64,000 bases of DNA, taken from assembly GCA_964486845.1 (NCBI GenBank), contig CAZAQY010000013.1:3525-67524 (forward strand), read 5' to 3'. Position numbers and translations under genes: made by a program. Within the stretch, counting starts at the first letter, position 1. The number at the start of each line of letters is the position of its first letter. Positions 49,621-58,471 of this stretch are shown in pieces. A model generated the notes under the pieces. It had not been told where the DNA came from. It ran no database searches and saw only the letters and a program-made list of their open reading frames with translations. The DNA is from Anammoximicrobium sp964486845. GTDB lineage: Bacteria > Planctomycetota > Planctomycetia > Pirellulales > Pirellulaceae.

Positions 49621-51084
49621 GTGTGGAACTGGTTTCGTAGACTCTTGGGTAAGGCCGGAAGTGACGGCGCGCGTTTGCGTCCGATCCGGCTGTTGCGGGC
49701 GCGATACGACGCAGCTGCGACGACGGAGGATAACCGCCGACACTGGGCGAATGCCGATGGGCTGAGTGCCAACGCGGCCAACAGCCCGGAAGTGCGGCGG
49801 GTCCTCCGGAATCGCGCCCGCTACGAAGTCGCCAACAACAGCTACGCGCGCGGCATCGTATCGACGCTGGCGAACGACGTGATCGGCACGGGGCCGCGAC
49901 TGCAAATGCTAACGCCGGACGCGGGAACCAACCGGTTCGTGGAACGAGAATTCGTCCGTTGGTCCCAGGCCGTGAGATTGGCCGAGAAACTGCGCACCAT
50001 GCGAGTGGCAAGGGCGGAAGATGGCGAGGCGTTCGGCATCCTCACGAACAACGAGCGTCTGGCCACGCCGGTGACCTTAGATGTCAAGCTCGTCGAAGCG
50101 GATCAGGTCACGACGCCGAACCTGACGTTCGACCTGCCCAACGCCATTGACGGGATCGTGTTCGATGCGTTCGGCAACCCGGCCGAGTACCATGTGCTGC
50201 GTTACCATCCGGGCGACGCCCGCGCGCTGGTGGACGGGACGATTGACAGGCTGCCGGCCCGCGCCGTGCTCCACTATTTCCGCTGCGATCGGCCGGGACA
50301 GAACCGGGGAATTCCGGACATTACGCCGGCCTTGCCGCTGTTCGCCCAATTGCGGCGGTTCACGCTGGCAGTGTTGGCCGCCGCCGAGACGGCGGCCGAC
50401 TTCGCCGGCATCCTATACACCGACGCGCCGGCCAACGGGGAAGCCGAATCCGTCGAGCCGATGGACACGATCGAGCTCGAAAAACGAGCCCTGCTGACGA
50501 TGCCCGGCGGCTGGAAAATGAGCCAGTTGCAGGCCGAGCAACCCGCGACCACCTATGCGGAGTTTAAGCGGGAAATCCTCAATGAAATCGCCCGCTGCCT
50601 GGACATGCCGTACAACGTCGCCGCGTGCAATTCTTCGTCTTACAACTATGCGTCGGGCCGCCTCGATCACCAGGTCTATTACAAATCCATCCGGGTTGAG
50701 CAGGCCCACTTGGGGCTGACGGTGCTGGACCGAGTCTTTGCTGCATGGCTGGACGAGGCCGTGCTGATCGAAGGCTACCTGCCCGACTCGCTCCGCACGC
50801 TGGACGCAGACCTATCACACCAGTGGATGTGGGATGGCAACGACCACGTCGATCCCCAGAAGGAAGCCAATGCCCAATCCACGCGATTGACCAACCACAC
50901 GACCACCTTGGCCCACGAGTACGCCCGCCAGGGCCGCGATTGGGAAGCCGAACTCCGGCAGCGGGCCAAAGAACTGGAACTGATGGCCGAGTTGGGTTTG
51001 ATCGTCGTTGCTGTTGCCCCCTCTTCTGCACATGACACTGAGGTCGCTGATGAAATCCCCGAAGAATCCGCCGACGACGCTTGA
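49621..51084 (+). CDS. Portal protein (lambda family)
   Basis: 487 residues. It fits lambda-type portals: N-terminal ARYDAAATTEDNRRHWANADGLSANAANSPEVRRVLRNRARYEVANNSYARGIVSTLANDVIG (residues 27-88 in part), and a C-terminal half with DITPALPLFAQLRRFTLAVLAAAETAADFAG and LNEIARCLDMPYNVAACNSSSYNYASGRLDHQVYYK. The portal forms the dodecameric ring through which DNA enters and leaves. The start is GTG. It overlaps the next gene by 35 bases. Confidence 0.92.
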   Translation: MWNWFRRLLGKAGSDGARLRPIRLLRARYDAAATTEDNRRHWANADGLSANAANSPEVRRVLRNRARYEVANNSYARGIVSTLANDVIGTGPRLQMLTPDAGTNRFVEREFVRWSQAVRLAEKLRTMRVARAEDGEAFGILTNNERLATPVTLDVKLVEADQVTTPNLTFDLPNAIDGIVFDAFGNPAEYHVLRYHPGDARALVDGTIDRLPARAVLHYFRCDRPGQNRGIPDITPALPLFAQLRRFTLAVLAAAETAADFAGILYTDAPANGEAESVEPMDTIELEKRALLTMPGGWKMSQLQAEQPATTYAEFKREILNEIARCLDMPYNVAACNSSSYNYASGRLDHQVYYKSIRVEQAHLGLTVLDRVFAAWLDEAVLIEGYLPDSLRTLDADLSHQWMWDGNDHVDPQKEANAQSTRLTNHTTTLAHEYARQGRDWEAELRQRAKELELMAELGLIVVAVAPSSAHDTEVADEIPEESADDA

Positions 51085-53161
51085 GAGAGTGCCGACGCGG
51101 TTACGCCTGTTCTGCGAGGACGGCGGCGGCATCCGCCTGGAAGCTGCCACAACTCTCGAAGGTGACAAACCGCCGCTGCGCCGCTTCAGCATGACCGCCT
51201 ACACGGGCGGCGCCATGCAACTGGGCGGCTGGCGGTATCCGGTAGTCGTGGACCTGGCCGGCCTGCGCATCTCGAAGAAGTCGCGGCCGATCCTGAAAGA
51301 CCACAACCCGGGCCAGATCGTGGGCCACACGGACCAGATCACGGTTGCCGAGCAGTCGCTGGAAGTGACGGGCGTGATTTCGGGGACCGGGGCCACGGCC
51401 CAGGAGATCATCGCCACCAGCGAGAACGGTTTTCCTTGGCAGGCGTCGATCGGCGCCGTGGCCGAGAAGGTGGTGTTCATCACCGATGGCAAGACAGCCG
51501 CGGCGAACGGCCGCGAGTTTACCGGCCCCATGTACATCGCCCGCAAGTCGGTGCTGGGCGAAGTGAGCTTTGTGGCTTTGGGAGCCGACGACGATACCTA
51601 TGCCCGCGTCGCCGCCGAGGCGGGCCAACCCCACTTGGAGGTCACGACGATGGAATTCGATGCTTGGGCGAAACAACACGGGTTTGACGTGGAAGCGATG
51701 GACGAGCCGAACCGGGCTAGCCTGCAGGCCATGTACGAGCAGGCTGGCAAGGGTGCGCCAGGCACGCAGCCGGCCGCGCCGCCGGTTGCGCCGCCCGCCG
51801 CTGCTGTCACGCCGCCACCCGCGGAGGAACCCAAGCCGGACATCGCCGCCAAGGTTCAGGCCGAAGCGGCCGCCGAGGTGAAACGCATCCGCGACATCCA
51901 CAACCTGTGCCTGGGACAGTTCCCGGACATCGAAGCCCGGGCCGTTGCCGAAGGCTGGGACGTGACGAAGGCCGAACTGGCCGTCCTGCGGGCCAGCCGC
52001 CCTCAGGGGCCGGCCATCTTCAGCGTCCGGCCGGAAGCGCCGTCGGCGGCCGTGCTCGAAGCCGCCTGCCTGATGGCCGCCGGCCTGCAGAACGTCGAGC
52101 AGACCATCGATGAGGCGACGCTCGAAGCGGCCAATCGCCGCTTCCGGGGCTCGATCGGTCTGCAGGAGTTGCTGCTCGAAGCCGCCTGGGCCAACGGTTA
52201 TACGGGCCGCAACTTCCGCGACGCGCGGGGCGTGTTGCGGTTCGCCTTCCGTTCGGACCTGCAAGCCGGATTCTCGACCATCGACATTGGCGGGATCCTC
52301 TCCAACGTGGCCAACAAGTTCCTCTTGGAAGGCTTCTTCTCCGTGGAACGGGTCTGGCGAAATATCTGCGCCATCCGCAACGTGACCGACTTCAAGACGG
52401 TCACCAGCTACCGCCTGATCGGCAAGGACCAGTATGAGGTGGTGGCCCCGGGCGGGGAACTTAAGAGCGGCACGCTGGGGAACGAGACCTACAGCAACAA
52501 GGCCGACACGTATGGCCTGCTGCTGGCGATCGACCGCCGGGACATCATCAACGATGACCTGGGCGCAATTACGACGGTGCCCCGGAAGCTGGGACGCGGC
52601 AGCGGTCTGAAGATCAACGACGTGTTTTGGGCCACGTTCCTGGCCAACAGCGTCTTCTTCAAGACGGCCAACAAGAACTACCTCGAAGGGGCCGACACGG
52701 CGCTGTCGATCGACGGTCTGACCAAGGCCGAAGTCAATTTCATGGACCAGGTGGATTCCGACGGCAAGCCGGTCGGCGTCATGCCGACCGTCATGTTGGT
52801 TCCCACGGCCCTCTCGGCCCTTGCCACGCAGCTCTACAAGTCGATGGAGTTGCGGGACACCACGGCCAGCACCAAGTACCCGGTGAACAACCCGCACCAG
52901 GGAAAGTTTCGGGTGGAAGTCAGCCGCTACCTGTCCAACAGTTCCTACACGGGCTACTCGTCCAAGGCGTGGTACCTGCTGGCCGATCCCAACGATCTGC
53001 CGGTGATCGAAGTCGCGTTCCTCAACGGGCAGGAGTCGCCCACGATCGAGACGGCCGAGGCGGACTTCTCCGTGTTGGGCGTGCAGCTCAGGGGTTACCA
53101 CGATTTCGGCGCCGCTCTTCAAGATACGCGGGCCGGGACCAAGTGTAAAGGCGAGGCGTGA
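51050..53161 (+). CDS. Prohead protease fused to major capsid protein
   Basis: 703 residues. Residues 10-190 resemble phage prohead proteases: H85 in ILKDHNPGQIVGH and S133 in FPWQASIGAVAEKV are the likely catalytic pair, followed by VLGEVSFVALGADDDTYA. A proline-rich linker (about 226-255) and a helical scaffold-like region follow. The capsid part (about 300-703) includes GYTGRNFRDARGVLRFAFRSDL, the internal TIDIGGILSN and the end YHDFGAALQDTRAGTKCKGEA. It would be self-cleaving during head maturation. GAGGT is just before the ATG at 51050. Confidence 0.88.
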   Translation: MKSPKNPPTTLERVPTRLRLFCEDGGGIRLEAATTLEGDKPPLRRFSMTAYTGGAMQLGGWRYPVVVDLAGLRISKKSRPILKDHNPGQIVGHTDQITVAEQSLEVTGVISGTGATAQEIIATSENGFPWQASIGAVAEKVVFITDGKTAAANGREFTGPMYIARKSVLGEVSFVALGADDDTYARVAAEAGQPHLEVTTMEFDAWAKQHGFDVEAMDEPNRASLQAMYEQAGKGAPGTQPAAPPVAPPAAAVTPPPAEEPKPDIAAKVQAEAAAEVKRIRDIHNLCLGQFPDIEARAVAEGWDVTKAELAVLRASRPQGPAIFSVRPEAPSAAVLEAACLMAAGLQNVEQTIDEATLEAANRRFRGSIGLQELLLEAAWANGYTGRNFRDARGVLRFAFRSDLQAGFSTIDIGGILSNVANKFLLEGFFSVERVWRNICAIRNVTDFKTVTSYRLIGKDQYEVVAPGGELKSGTLGNETYSNKADTYGLLLAIDRRDIINDDLGAITTVPRKLGRGSGLKINDVFWATFLANSVFFKTANKNYLEGADTALSIDGLTKAEVNFMDQVDSDGKPVGVMPTVMLVPTALSALATQLYKSMELRDTTASTKYPVNNPHQGKFRVEVSRYLSNSSYTGYSSKAWYLLADPNDLPVIEVAFLNGQESPTIETAEADFSVLGVQLRGYHDFGAALQDTRAGTKCKGEA

Positions 53162-53223
53162 GCCGAAAGCTCAGCGTAGCCCGGACAACGATTCTTTTCT
53201 TCTGACGTACCAGGAGTTCATGC

Positions 53224-53934
53224 ATGCCCACCGCAGTTTTTGTTCAAGAAGGCAACCAGATCGACCATACGCCCGCGGCCGACGTAGCGGCGGGCGCGGT
53301 GGTCGTACTCAATGATCTGATCGGGATCGCCAAGCAACCGATCGAGGCCAACAAGGCGGGCGCACTGGCGATCGGCGGCGTGTTCGATGTGGCCAAGGAC
53401 GACGACGGGAGCACGGGCACCGTGTTCCTGGCCGAGCAGCCCGTGTATTGGGACGCGGACGCCCAGCAGGCCTCGCCGACGGCCGGTGTGCTGATGGGGG
53501 TCGCGCTGGCTGCGGCCGCCAAGACGGCCTCGACGGTTCGCGTCCGCCTGACTCCGAACGTCGTGCCGCCGTCGCTGGTCAACAAGATCCTGGAGAGCGT
53601 CACACTGGCCAGTGCCAGCAAAACGCTGGATGCCCAGGACGTGGGCAAGGTGATGAACGTGACCGTCGGCCATGCCACGAATGTGGTCACGCTGCCGGCT
53701 ACTGCGGCCGGATTGCAGTTCGTGATCCGCTGCGGCGCTACCGGGCAACGCGTGGCCGTGTCGCCCAACGCGGCCGACAAGATCATGGGGGCCGACTTGG
53801 CCGGTGTCGACGACAAGGATCGGATCCTGGCGGCGGCCAGTTCCGTGGCTGGCGACTATCTGCACCTGGTGGCTGATGCCGTCAATGGTTGGTTCGTCGT
53901 GGCCGAACGGGGCAAGTGGACTGCCGAGAGCTGA
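53224..53934 (+). CDS. DUF2190 capsid-associated protein
   Basis: 236 residues. The N-terminal 110 match DUF2190 (FVQEGNQIDHTPAADVAAGAVVVLNDLIGIAKQPIEANKAGALAIGGVFDV...), small proteins that sit on phage heads. The C-terminal half (SASKTLDAQDVGKVMNVTVGHATNVVTLPATAAGLQFVIRCGATGQRVAV) is a beta-rich extension of a decoration-type fold. The ATG follows the capsid gene after 62 bases. Confidence 0.85.
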   Translation: MPTAVFVQEGNQIDHTPAADVAAGAVVVLNDLIGIAKQPIEANKAGALAIGGVFDVAKDDDGSTGTVFLAEQPVYWDADAQQASPTAGVLMGVALAAAAKTASTVRVRLTPNVVPPSLVNKILESVTLASASKTLDAQDVGKVMNVTVGHATNVVTLPATAAGLQFVIRCGATGQRVAVSPNAADKIMGADLAGVDDKDRILAAASSVAGDYLHLVADAVNGWFVVAERGKWTAES

Positions 53935-53946
53935 GCGTAGTGCCGC

Positions 53947-54330
53947 ATGGCGAATCTGTTTGAACAGGGCGCCGCCTGGCTGGCCGACCAACTCAAGACA
54001 CATGCGTCTGTCCAGGTCGTCTACCAGCGCGGCGCCCTCCAAATCACCGTCCAAGCCACGATCGGCAAGACGGAGTTCGAAATCGACAACGGATCAGGCA
54101 TCATCCAGCGCTTTCAGTCGCGTGACTACCTGATCCAGACGGCCGACCTGAAGCCTGGCGGCATCCCGACCCTACCCGTCGCCGGGGACCGCATTCGCGA
54201 GACGGTGGGCGACCAAGTCCTTGTCTACGAAGTGTTGGCTCCCGGCGACGAGCCGCACTTTCGCTTCTCTGATCCGTTCCGCAAGTTGCTGAGGATTCAC
54301 ACCAAACATGTCGGCACTGAGAACGTTTAG
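53947..54330 (+). CDS. Head-tail connector-like protein
   Basis: 127 residues, beta-rich (VQVVYQRGALQITVQATIGKTEFEIDNGSGIIQRFQSRDYLIQTADL), with a GDRIRETVGDQVLVYEV segment. Its place after DUF2190 and its size fit a head-closure or neck protein, but I recognise no family. Confidence 0.6.
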   Translation: MANLFEQGAAWLADQLKTHASVQVVYQRGALQITVQATIGKTEFEIDNGSGIIQRFQSRDYLIQTADLKPGGIPTLPVAGDRIRETVGDQVLVYEVLAPGDEPHFRFSDPFRKLLRIHTKHVGTENV

Positions 54331-55018
54331 CTGTTGGCTCGCCGTGCTGATCGCGGCGGGCATGGCCCAAGCCCAGGTGGCTCCCAAGGCCGTGATTACC
54401 GGGCCGAAAGACGCTCGCTGCGGATCGCTCGTAGTCCTGGATGCGAGCGAGTCGGCGGGCACCGGGCGGCTTTGGCTTCTGGCCGTGAGCCCCGAGGAAA
54501 CCTCTTTCCTGCCGGTCGAAGCGGGCCGGCAGTGTATCTTCGCGAGCCCGGTGGCCGGGTCGTATCGGTTCGTGCTCGTGGTCTGCGGCACCAACGCCAA
54601 TGGCGGACCCGCGGCGGACATGGCGACCCACACCGTGGTTCTCCGCAAAGCCGACGGGCCTCCGGATCCGCCGGACCCTCCGCTGCCGCCGGTCCAACTG
54701 GGCCGGCGGCTGATCGTGATCCTGCGGGAGTCGTCGGACGCGGACCGCCAGGCGGCGACGTTGATCCTGCAGCTGAGGACGGACGAAGCGTTCTTGGAAC
54801 GGTTGCGGACCAAGAACCACCCGCCGCCCCTCGTCCTGGACAAGGACAGCGAGTCCCCGCTGGTAACGCGTCTGCGGCAGGAAGCCGGCCCAAGCCCGCT
54901 GCCCCTACTGTTCGTCGTGGACTATTCCGCCGGCGCTGAAGGACCAACTCTGCTCAAGGTGCCGCTGCCGGCGACGCTGGACGGTGTGGTGGAATCGCTC
55001 ACGAAGGTAGGAGGGTGA
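54308..55018 (+). CDS. Secreted PKD-like protein
   Basis: 236 residues. A signal peptide (MSALRTFSCWLAVLIAAGMAQAQ) is followed by a PKD/Ig-like domain (PKAVITGPKDARCGSLVVLDASES...YRFVLVVCGTN), a Pro-rich linker (PPDPPDPPLPPV) and an alpha/beta domain. It would be exported to the periplasm or cell surface. It overlaps the connector gene by 23 bases. Its presence within the morphogenesis block suggests either a lysis or a lysogenic-conversion function (inference). Confidence 0.75.
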   Translation: MSALRTFSCWLAVLIAAGMAQAQVAPKAVITGPKDARCGSLVVLDASESAGTGRLWLLAVSPEETSFLPVEAGRQCIFASPVAGSYRFVLVVCGTNANGGPAADMATHTVVLRKADGPPDPPDPPLPPVQLGRRLIVILRESSDADRQAATLILQLRTDEAFLERLRTKNHPPPLVLDKDSESPLVTRLRQEAGPSPLPLLFVVDYSAGAEGPTLLKVPLPATLDGVVESLTKVGG

Positions 55019-55021
55019 ACT

Positions 55022-55786
55022 GTGATCGACCGCAGATGGATTGACGTGGACCTCAGGCCGCCCGTGGGAATCGGCGTCGACGGATTTGCGGGGGCCCTGC
55101 CGGAATCGGAGGCCATGCTGGCTTGCTCGGCCGGAAACTTCGGCGCCGATTTCGATCTGATCCCCCGCAGCGAATGGCCGGCGTTGATCATCAGTCAGGC
55201 CGGGGTTGCCAACCTGGACCCGTACATTCGCAACCAGAAGAAGGAAGGCTCCTGCGTTGGGAACGGCGGGGCCGCAGCCGTGGATCGCTGCCAAGCCGTT
55301 CAGCACGGCCGGATCATCCGCACGTCGGCCATGTCGCTGTACAAGCGGATCGGCCGCACTGCCCAGTCGGGAGCCGTGATCTCGGATGCGCTGGAAGAGC
55401 TGCGCACGCGGGGCATCCTGCCGGAAGACACGCCGGAAAACCGGGCCCTCTTCCCGCACGTGCATCCGGCCACCGGCTGGAGCACGCCGCTGCCCGCGGG
55501 CTGGGAGGCGACCGCGGCCCTGTTCAAAGTCGACGAGTACTGGCGGATCAACTCGTTCGACGAGGCGGCGACCGCCTTGTTCCTGGGCTTCGGCGTGGTG
55601 TACGGCCGGGCCCGACACTGCATTTGCGGCTGGCAGATCGTCAAGGATGGGAATCGCTGGCTGCTGAAGTACAAGAACTCCTGGGGCGACTGGGGGGAGA
55701 ACGGTTACGGCTACGACTCCGAGAGCTATCTGCGGGGCGGGCCGTTTGGGTTTGCGATTCGCACGTTAACGGTACGAGTTTCTTGA
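55022..55786 (+). CDS. Papain-like cysteine peptidase (C1)
   Basis: 254 residues. The catalytic set is visible: Q72 and C78 (NQKKEGSCVGNGG), H199 (ARHCICGW) and N219 (KYKNSWGDWGENGYGY). It lacks a signal peptide and a long propeptide. Most bacterial C1 peptidases cut proteins; in phages related folds can cut cross-bridges or trim virion proteins. It starts at GTG behind AGGAGGGTG and follows the secreted gene after four bases. Confidence 0.85.
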   Translation: MIDRRWIDVDLRPPVGIGVDGFAGALPESEAMLACSAGNFGADFDLIPRSEWPALIISQAGVANLDPYIRNQKKEGSCVGNGGAAAVDRCQAVQHGRIIRTSAMSLYKRIGRTAQSGAVISDALEELRTRGILPEDTPENRALFPHVHPATGWSTPLPAGWEATAALFKVDEYWRINSFDEAATALFLGFGVVYGRARHCICGWQIVKDGNRWLLKYKNSWGDWGENGYGYDSESYLRGGPFGFAIRTLTVRVS

Positions 55787-55804
55787 CGAAGGAGGGTTTT
55801 TTCG

Positions 55805-56194
55805 ATGGGCGTGTTGGAGCAATTCACAAGTGACGTGGCGCGGGAAACGGCGGCGAAGCGACCGGCCAATGAACGGGCCGGCTGGATCGAGGTATTGATC
55901 CCGGTCTTGCTGCCCGTGGTGGTCGACCTGATCAATCGCTGCTTCGAGAACAAGTCCGAGTTGCAGGCGTTTGCCTCCGGCAAGCGGACTGCACTGCAAT
56001 TGGCCGGCTTGCGGCTGCGGTGCAACCAGGCGGTCCGCCAGGCGGGCGTCTCCGGAGTCCTGCGGGTTCAGCGGGCCGGTTCGGATCTGCAGCAGGCGAT
56101 CCTGGCGGAACTCGACAGTCAGGCCACCAAGCTGACCGACGGCGATTTCGACGTGTGGCAACAGGCATTTGACGAGGCTGCGAGCGTCGGCTGA
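55805..56194 (+). CDS. Unknown protein with one membrane span
   Basis: 129 residues. The central segment IEVLIPVLLPVVVDLINR is hydrophobic, followed by a helical region (ELQAFASGKRTALQLAGLRLRCNQAVRQAGVSGVLRVQRAGSDLQQAILAELDSQ). It may be a membrane-associated phage protein. AAGGAGG lies well before the ATG. Confidence 0.6.
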   Translation: MGVLEQFTSDVARETAAKRPANERAGWIEVLIPVLLPVVVDLINRCFENKSELQAFASGKRTALQLAGLRLRCNQAVRQAGVSGVLRVQRAGSDLQQAILAELDSQATKLTDGDFDVWQQAFDEAASVG

Positions 56195-56260
56195 GTCGAC
56201 GCAAGCAGCGCGGGATGTGGTTTCCGTGGTTTCGGTGTTTCGTAATAAGGAGTCTCGATC

Positions 56261-56647
56261 TTGAAGAACTGGATTGTGTGTCTCGTGTTGTGTGCGCTGT
56301 CGTTTTGTCTGCTCTCCCCCGTGGCGTGCGCCGATGAGCCGGTCGCCTACGAGCCGTCGGGAGCCGTTTCGTGTGAGTCCGGGACCTGCATCGTGGCCCA
56401 ACCGGCTGGCTACGTGCAGGCGACTTACGCCGGATTGGTGTACGGTCAGCCGGCCCGAAACTTCGGACGTGTGCTGGTAGCAGCGCGGCCGATTCGCCGG
56501 GTCGGAGCGGCGATTCTGAGATCGCAGCCGTTGCGGCGAGTTGCCAATACCCTGGCGACCATCCGGCCGCTGCGGCGTGTGGGAAAGGCTGTTGGAACCG
56601 TCGTGAAGGCTCGGCCCCTGGCCCGGCTGGTCGGCTTTCGACAGTGA
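56261..56647 (+). CDS. Secreted cationic repeat protein
   Basis: 128 residues. A signal peptide (MKNWIVCLVLCALSFCLLSPVACAD) leads to a short acidic stretch and then a strongly basic tail with four similar units: ARPIRRVGAAIL, SQPLRRVANTLA, IRPLRRVGKAVG and ARPLARLVGFRQ. The units would form amphipathic helices. TTG is the start, behind AAGGAG. It could act on membranes during lysis; that is inference. Confidence 0.7.
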   Translation: MKNWIVCLVLCALSFCLLSPVACADEPVAYEPSGAVSCESGTCIVAQPAGYVQATYAGLVYGQPARNFGRVLVAARPIRRVGAAILRSQPLRRVANTLATIRPLRRVGKAVGTVVKARPLARLVGFRQ

Positions 56648-56709
56648 GTCGTTTTGGTTGACGGCTGTGTCGGTAGTTTCCACGAGCACGCGCGTAGAAA
56701 GCAAGGATC

Positions 56710-57006
56710 ATGCCCACGGGTGATTTCGGAAATTGGCTCGGGTTCATCTCGAACTTCGGGATCGGCGGGGTGCTGGTGTGGTACCTGTACTACACCACGA
56801 GCGTGCTCGTGCCTCGAATGCAGGACACTCATCAGGCCGCGATCCGTGAGATCGTGGCCGAGTTCCGCTCGGACTTGAAGGAAGAGCGAACCCTGAGAAT
56901 GCAAATGCACGAAGACCTGATGGACATGCATCAGGATCTACGGTCGCTGCTGACGAAGCTCAGCATGCGCCCGTGTTTGCTGGAAGACGATGAGACGACG
57001 GGGTGA
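56710..57006 (+). CDS. Holin-like small membrane protein
   Basis: 98 residues. One N-terminal hydrophobic span (FISNFGIGGVLVWYLYYTTSVLV) is followed by a charged helical tail (EIVAEFRSDLKEERTLRMQMHEDLMDMHQDLRSLLTKL). This is the outline of class III holins and XhlA-type hemolysin-like proteins. It sits between secreted and tail genes, near the papain-like gene. Confidence 0.55.
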   Translation: MPTGDFGNWLGFISNFGIGGVLVWYLYYTTSVLVPRMQDTHQAAIREIVAEFRSDLKEERTLRMQMHEDLMDMHQDLRSLLTKLSMRPCLLEDDETTG

Positions 57007-57010
57007 TGTC

Positions 57011-57331
57011 ATGGTTGGCTTTGGAATACATCCCCGGTGCCAGGCTGGCGACGAACTACGGTTTGCGGTGACGGCACCAGACGGCACGTGCCTGCCGTTG
57101 CGGCTGTTGACGCAGCAAGAGGCCGAGACGCTGGCCAGCACGCTGAACCAATACGTCGACGACGATGTCGTGTCCGACATGCTGGCGGCCGTGGCCAGCT
57201 TCCAGCGAGACGATTACGTCATGACGGATGCCGAGGCCCAAGCCCAAGCCTTGCAGGATGCCATGAACCGCAACCCGTCCACCATTCCCGTACGCAAGCT
57301 GCCCATTCGTCCCCGCAACGGTAGCCGCTGA
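57011..57331 (+). CDS. Unknown small protein
   Basis: 106 residues, unrecognised. The first half is beta-rich (ELRFAVTAPDGTCLPLRLL), the second helical and acidic (EAETLASTLNQYVDDDVVSDMLAAVASFQRDD). The ATG lies four bases after the stop of the holin-like gene, suggesting translational coupling. Confidence 0.6.
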   Translation: MVGFGIHPRCQAGDELRFAVTAPDGTCLPLRLLTQQEAETLASTLNQYVDDDVVSDMLAAVASFQRDDYVMTDAEAQAQALQDAMNRNPSTIPVRKLPIRPRNGSR

Positions 57332-57360
57332 GAAGGCCATTTCCCCAAGAGAAGAACACC

Positions 57361-57798
57361 ATGCCCCAAGCGGACATCCTGCAAGTGGCCGACGCCCTTG
57401 TGGCGGACCTGAATGCGCACGGTTTCAGCATGGCATTCCAAGCCGTGCGGGGCTACCTGCCGACCTTTGAGCTGACGGGACTGAACGCGCTCAAGGTCAC
57501 CGTCGTGCCCAAGCAGGACGATGGCAAGCTGGACACGCGATCGTCGTCGGCCCACGAGTTCGCCATCGATATCGGCGTCCAGAAGAAACCACCCACGATC
57601 GACAACGCCGATCTCGATCCGCTGATGTACCTGACCCAGGAGATCGCCGACTACTTCCTGTTCGGCAAGCGGCCGGGCGGGACCACTCTGATCGCACCTC
57701 AAGTGCGGATCCTGTACCTGCAGGAGCACCTGCATAAGTTTCGCCAGTTCACCGCCGTCCTCACGCTCACGTTCAAGGGCTGGAGACAGGCTTCTTGA
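57361..57798 (+). CDS. Tail-completion/terminator-like protein
   Basis: 145 residues. The order (DILQVADALVADLNAH...TVVPKQDDGKLDTRSSSAHEFAIDIGVQKK...LMYLTQEIADYFLFGKRP) and its place right before the tail tube match phage tail terminator or minor tail proteins. ATG behind GAAGA. Confidence 0.7.
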   Translation: MPQADILQVADALVADLNAHGFSMAFQAVRGYLPTFELTGLNALKVTVVPKQDDGKLDTRSSSAHEFAIDIGVQKKPPTIDNADLDPLMYLTQEIADYFLFGKRPGGTTLIAPQVRILYLQEHLHKFRQFTAVLTLTFKGWRQAS

Positions 57799-57815
57799 CC
57801 ATCAAGGAGTAGCAC

Positions 57816-58283
57816 ATGACCCTCGTAGCCGCGCCCGTTGTGGGCAAGGACTGCAAGCTGTACCTGAATGGCGGCACGCATGCCACGCCGACCTGGACGG
57901 AGATTACCAAGGCGATCAACGTCTCGGCCAATCTCGGCAAGGGTGAAGCCGACGTGTCCTCTCGCGAGACCAGCTGGAAGCTGGCCAAGGGCGCCCTCAA
58001 GGAGTTGGAGATCAGCTTCACGTATCGCCACAAGGCGGGCGCCGACACGGTGTTCGATGCGTTGTTGGCGGCGTACCTGGCCGACACGGCGGTGGAGTTC
58101 GCGGTCATGGACGCGGCGATCACCGAGTCCGGCGCCCAGGGGCCGCGGGCGTTCTGCGAGATCTTTTCCATGAACCTGACCCAGGAACTCGAAAACTCAT
58201 CGGAATACGAGTTCACGCTCAAGCCGACCTACCACGAGGAATCCGGGTCCTTGATCGAGCCCGAGTGGTACGAGGTGACGTGA
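57816..58283 (+). CDS. Major tail tube protein
   Basis: 155 residues. It fits the TP901-1/lambda tail tube fold: KLYLNGGTHATPTWTEITKAINVSANLGKGEADVSSRETSWKLAKGALKELEISFTY (about residues 12-68) and a second conserved end (EYEFTLKPTYHEESGSLIEPEWYEV). No sheath gene is seen, so a non-contractile tail is likely. ATG behind AAGGAG. Confidence 0.85.
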   Translation: MTLVAAPVVGKDCKLYLNGGTHATPTWTEITKAINVSANLGKGEADVSSRETSWKLAKGALKELEISFTYRHKAGADTVFDALLAAYLADTAVEFAVMDAAITESGAQGPRAFCEIFSMNLTQELENSSEYEFTLKPTYHEESGSLIEPEWYEVT

Positions 58284-58471
58284 TGACGGCAGCCGACGAG
58301 GCACGGTTGGAGGCGCTGATCAAGGGTGCCTTCGCTGCGGACGAGGGCGGCAACGTTGCTGTGGCCGTGCAGGACCTCCGCTGGCTGCTCTGTCTGGTCG
58401 ATACGTTGCGCCAGTCCGCTAAGGAAGTTCCAGAAGCCAACGAGGGGAATCATGAACCAGAGTCCGAATAG
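58283..58471 (+). CDS. Small acidic helical protein
   Basis: 62 residues (MTAADEARLEALIKGAFAADEGGNVAVAVQDLRWLLCLVDTLR...). Its ATG overlaps the tail tube stop (TGATG) and its end overlaps the next gene by 20 bases, so it is part of the tail operon. No family recognised. Confidence 0.6.
   Translation: MTAADEARLEALIKGAFAADEGGNVAVAVQDLRWLLCLVDTLRQSAKEVPEANEGNHEPESE

Noticed and set aside
51101..53122. Long minus-strand frame opposite the capsid gene
   Set aside because: Antisense to a clear protease-capsid gene; composition is His/Arg/Gln-rich nonsense.
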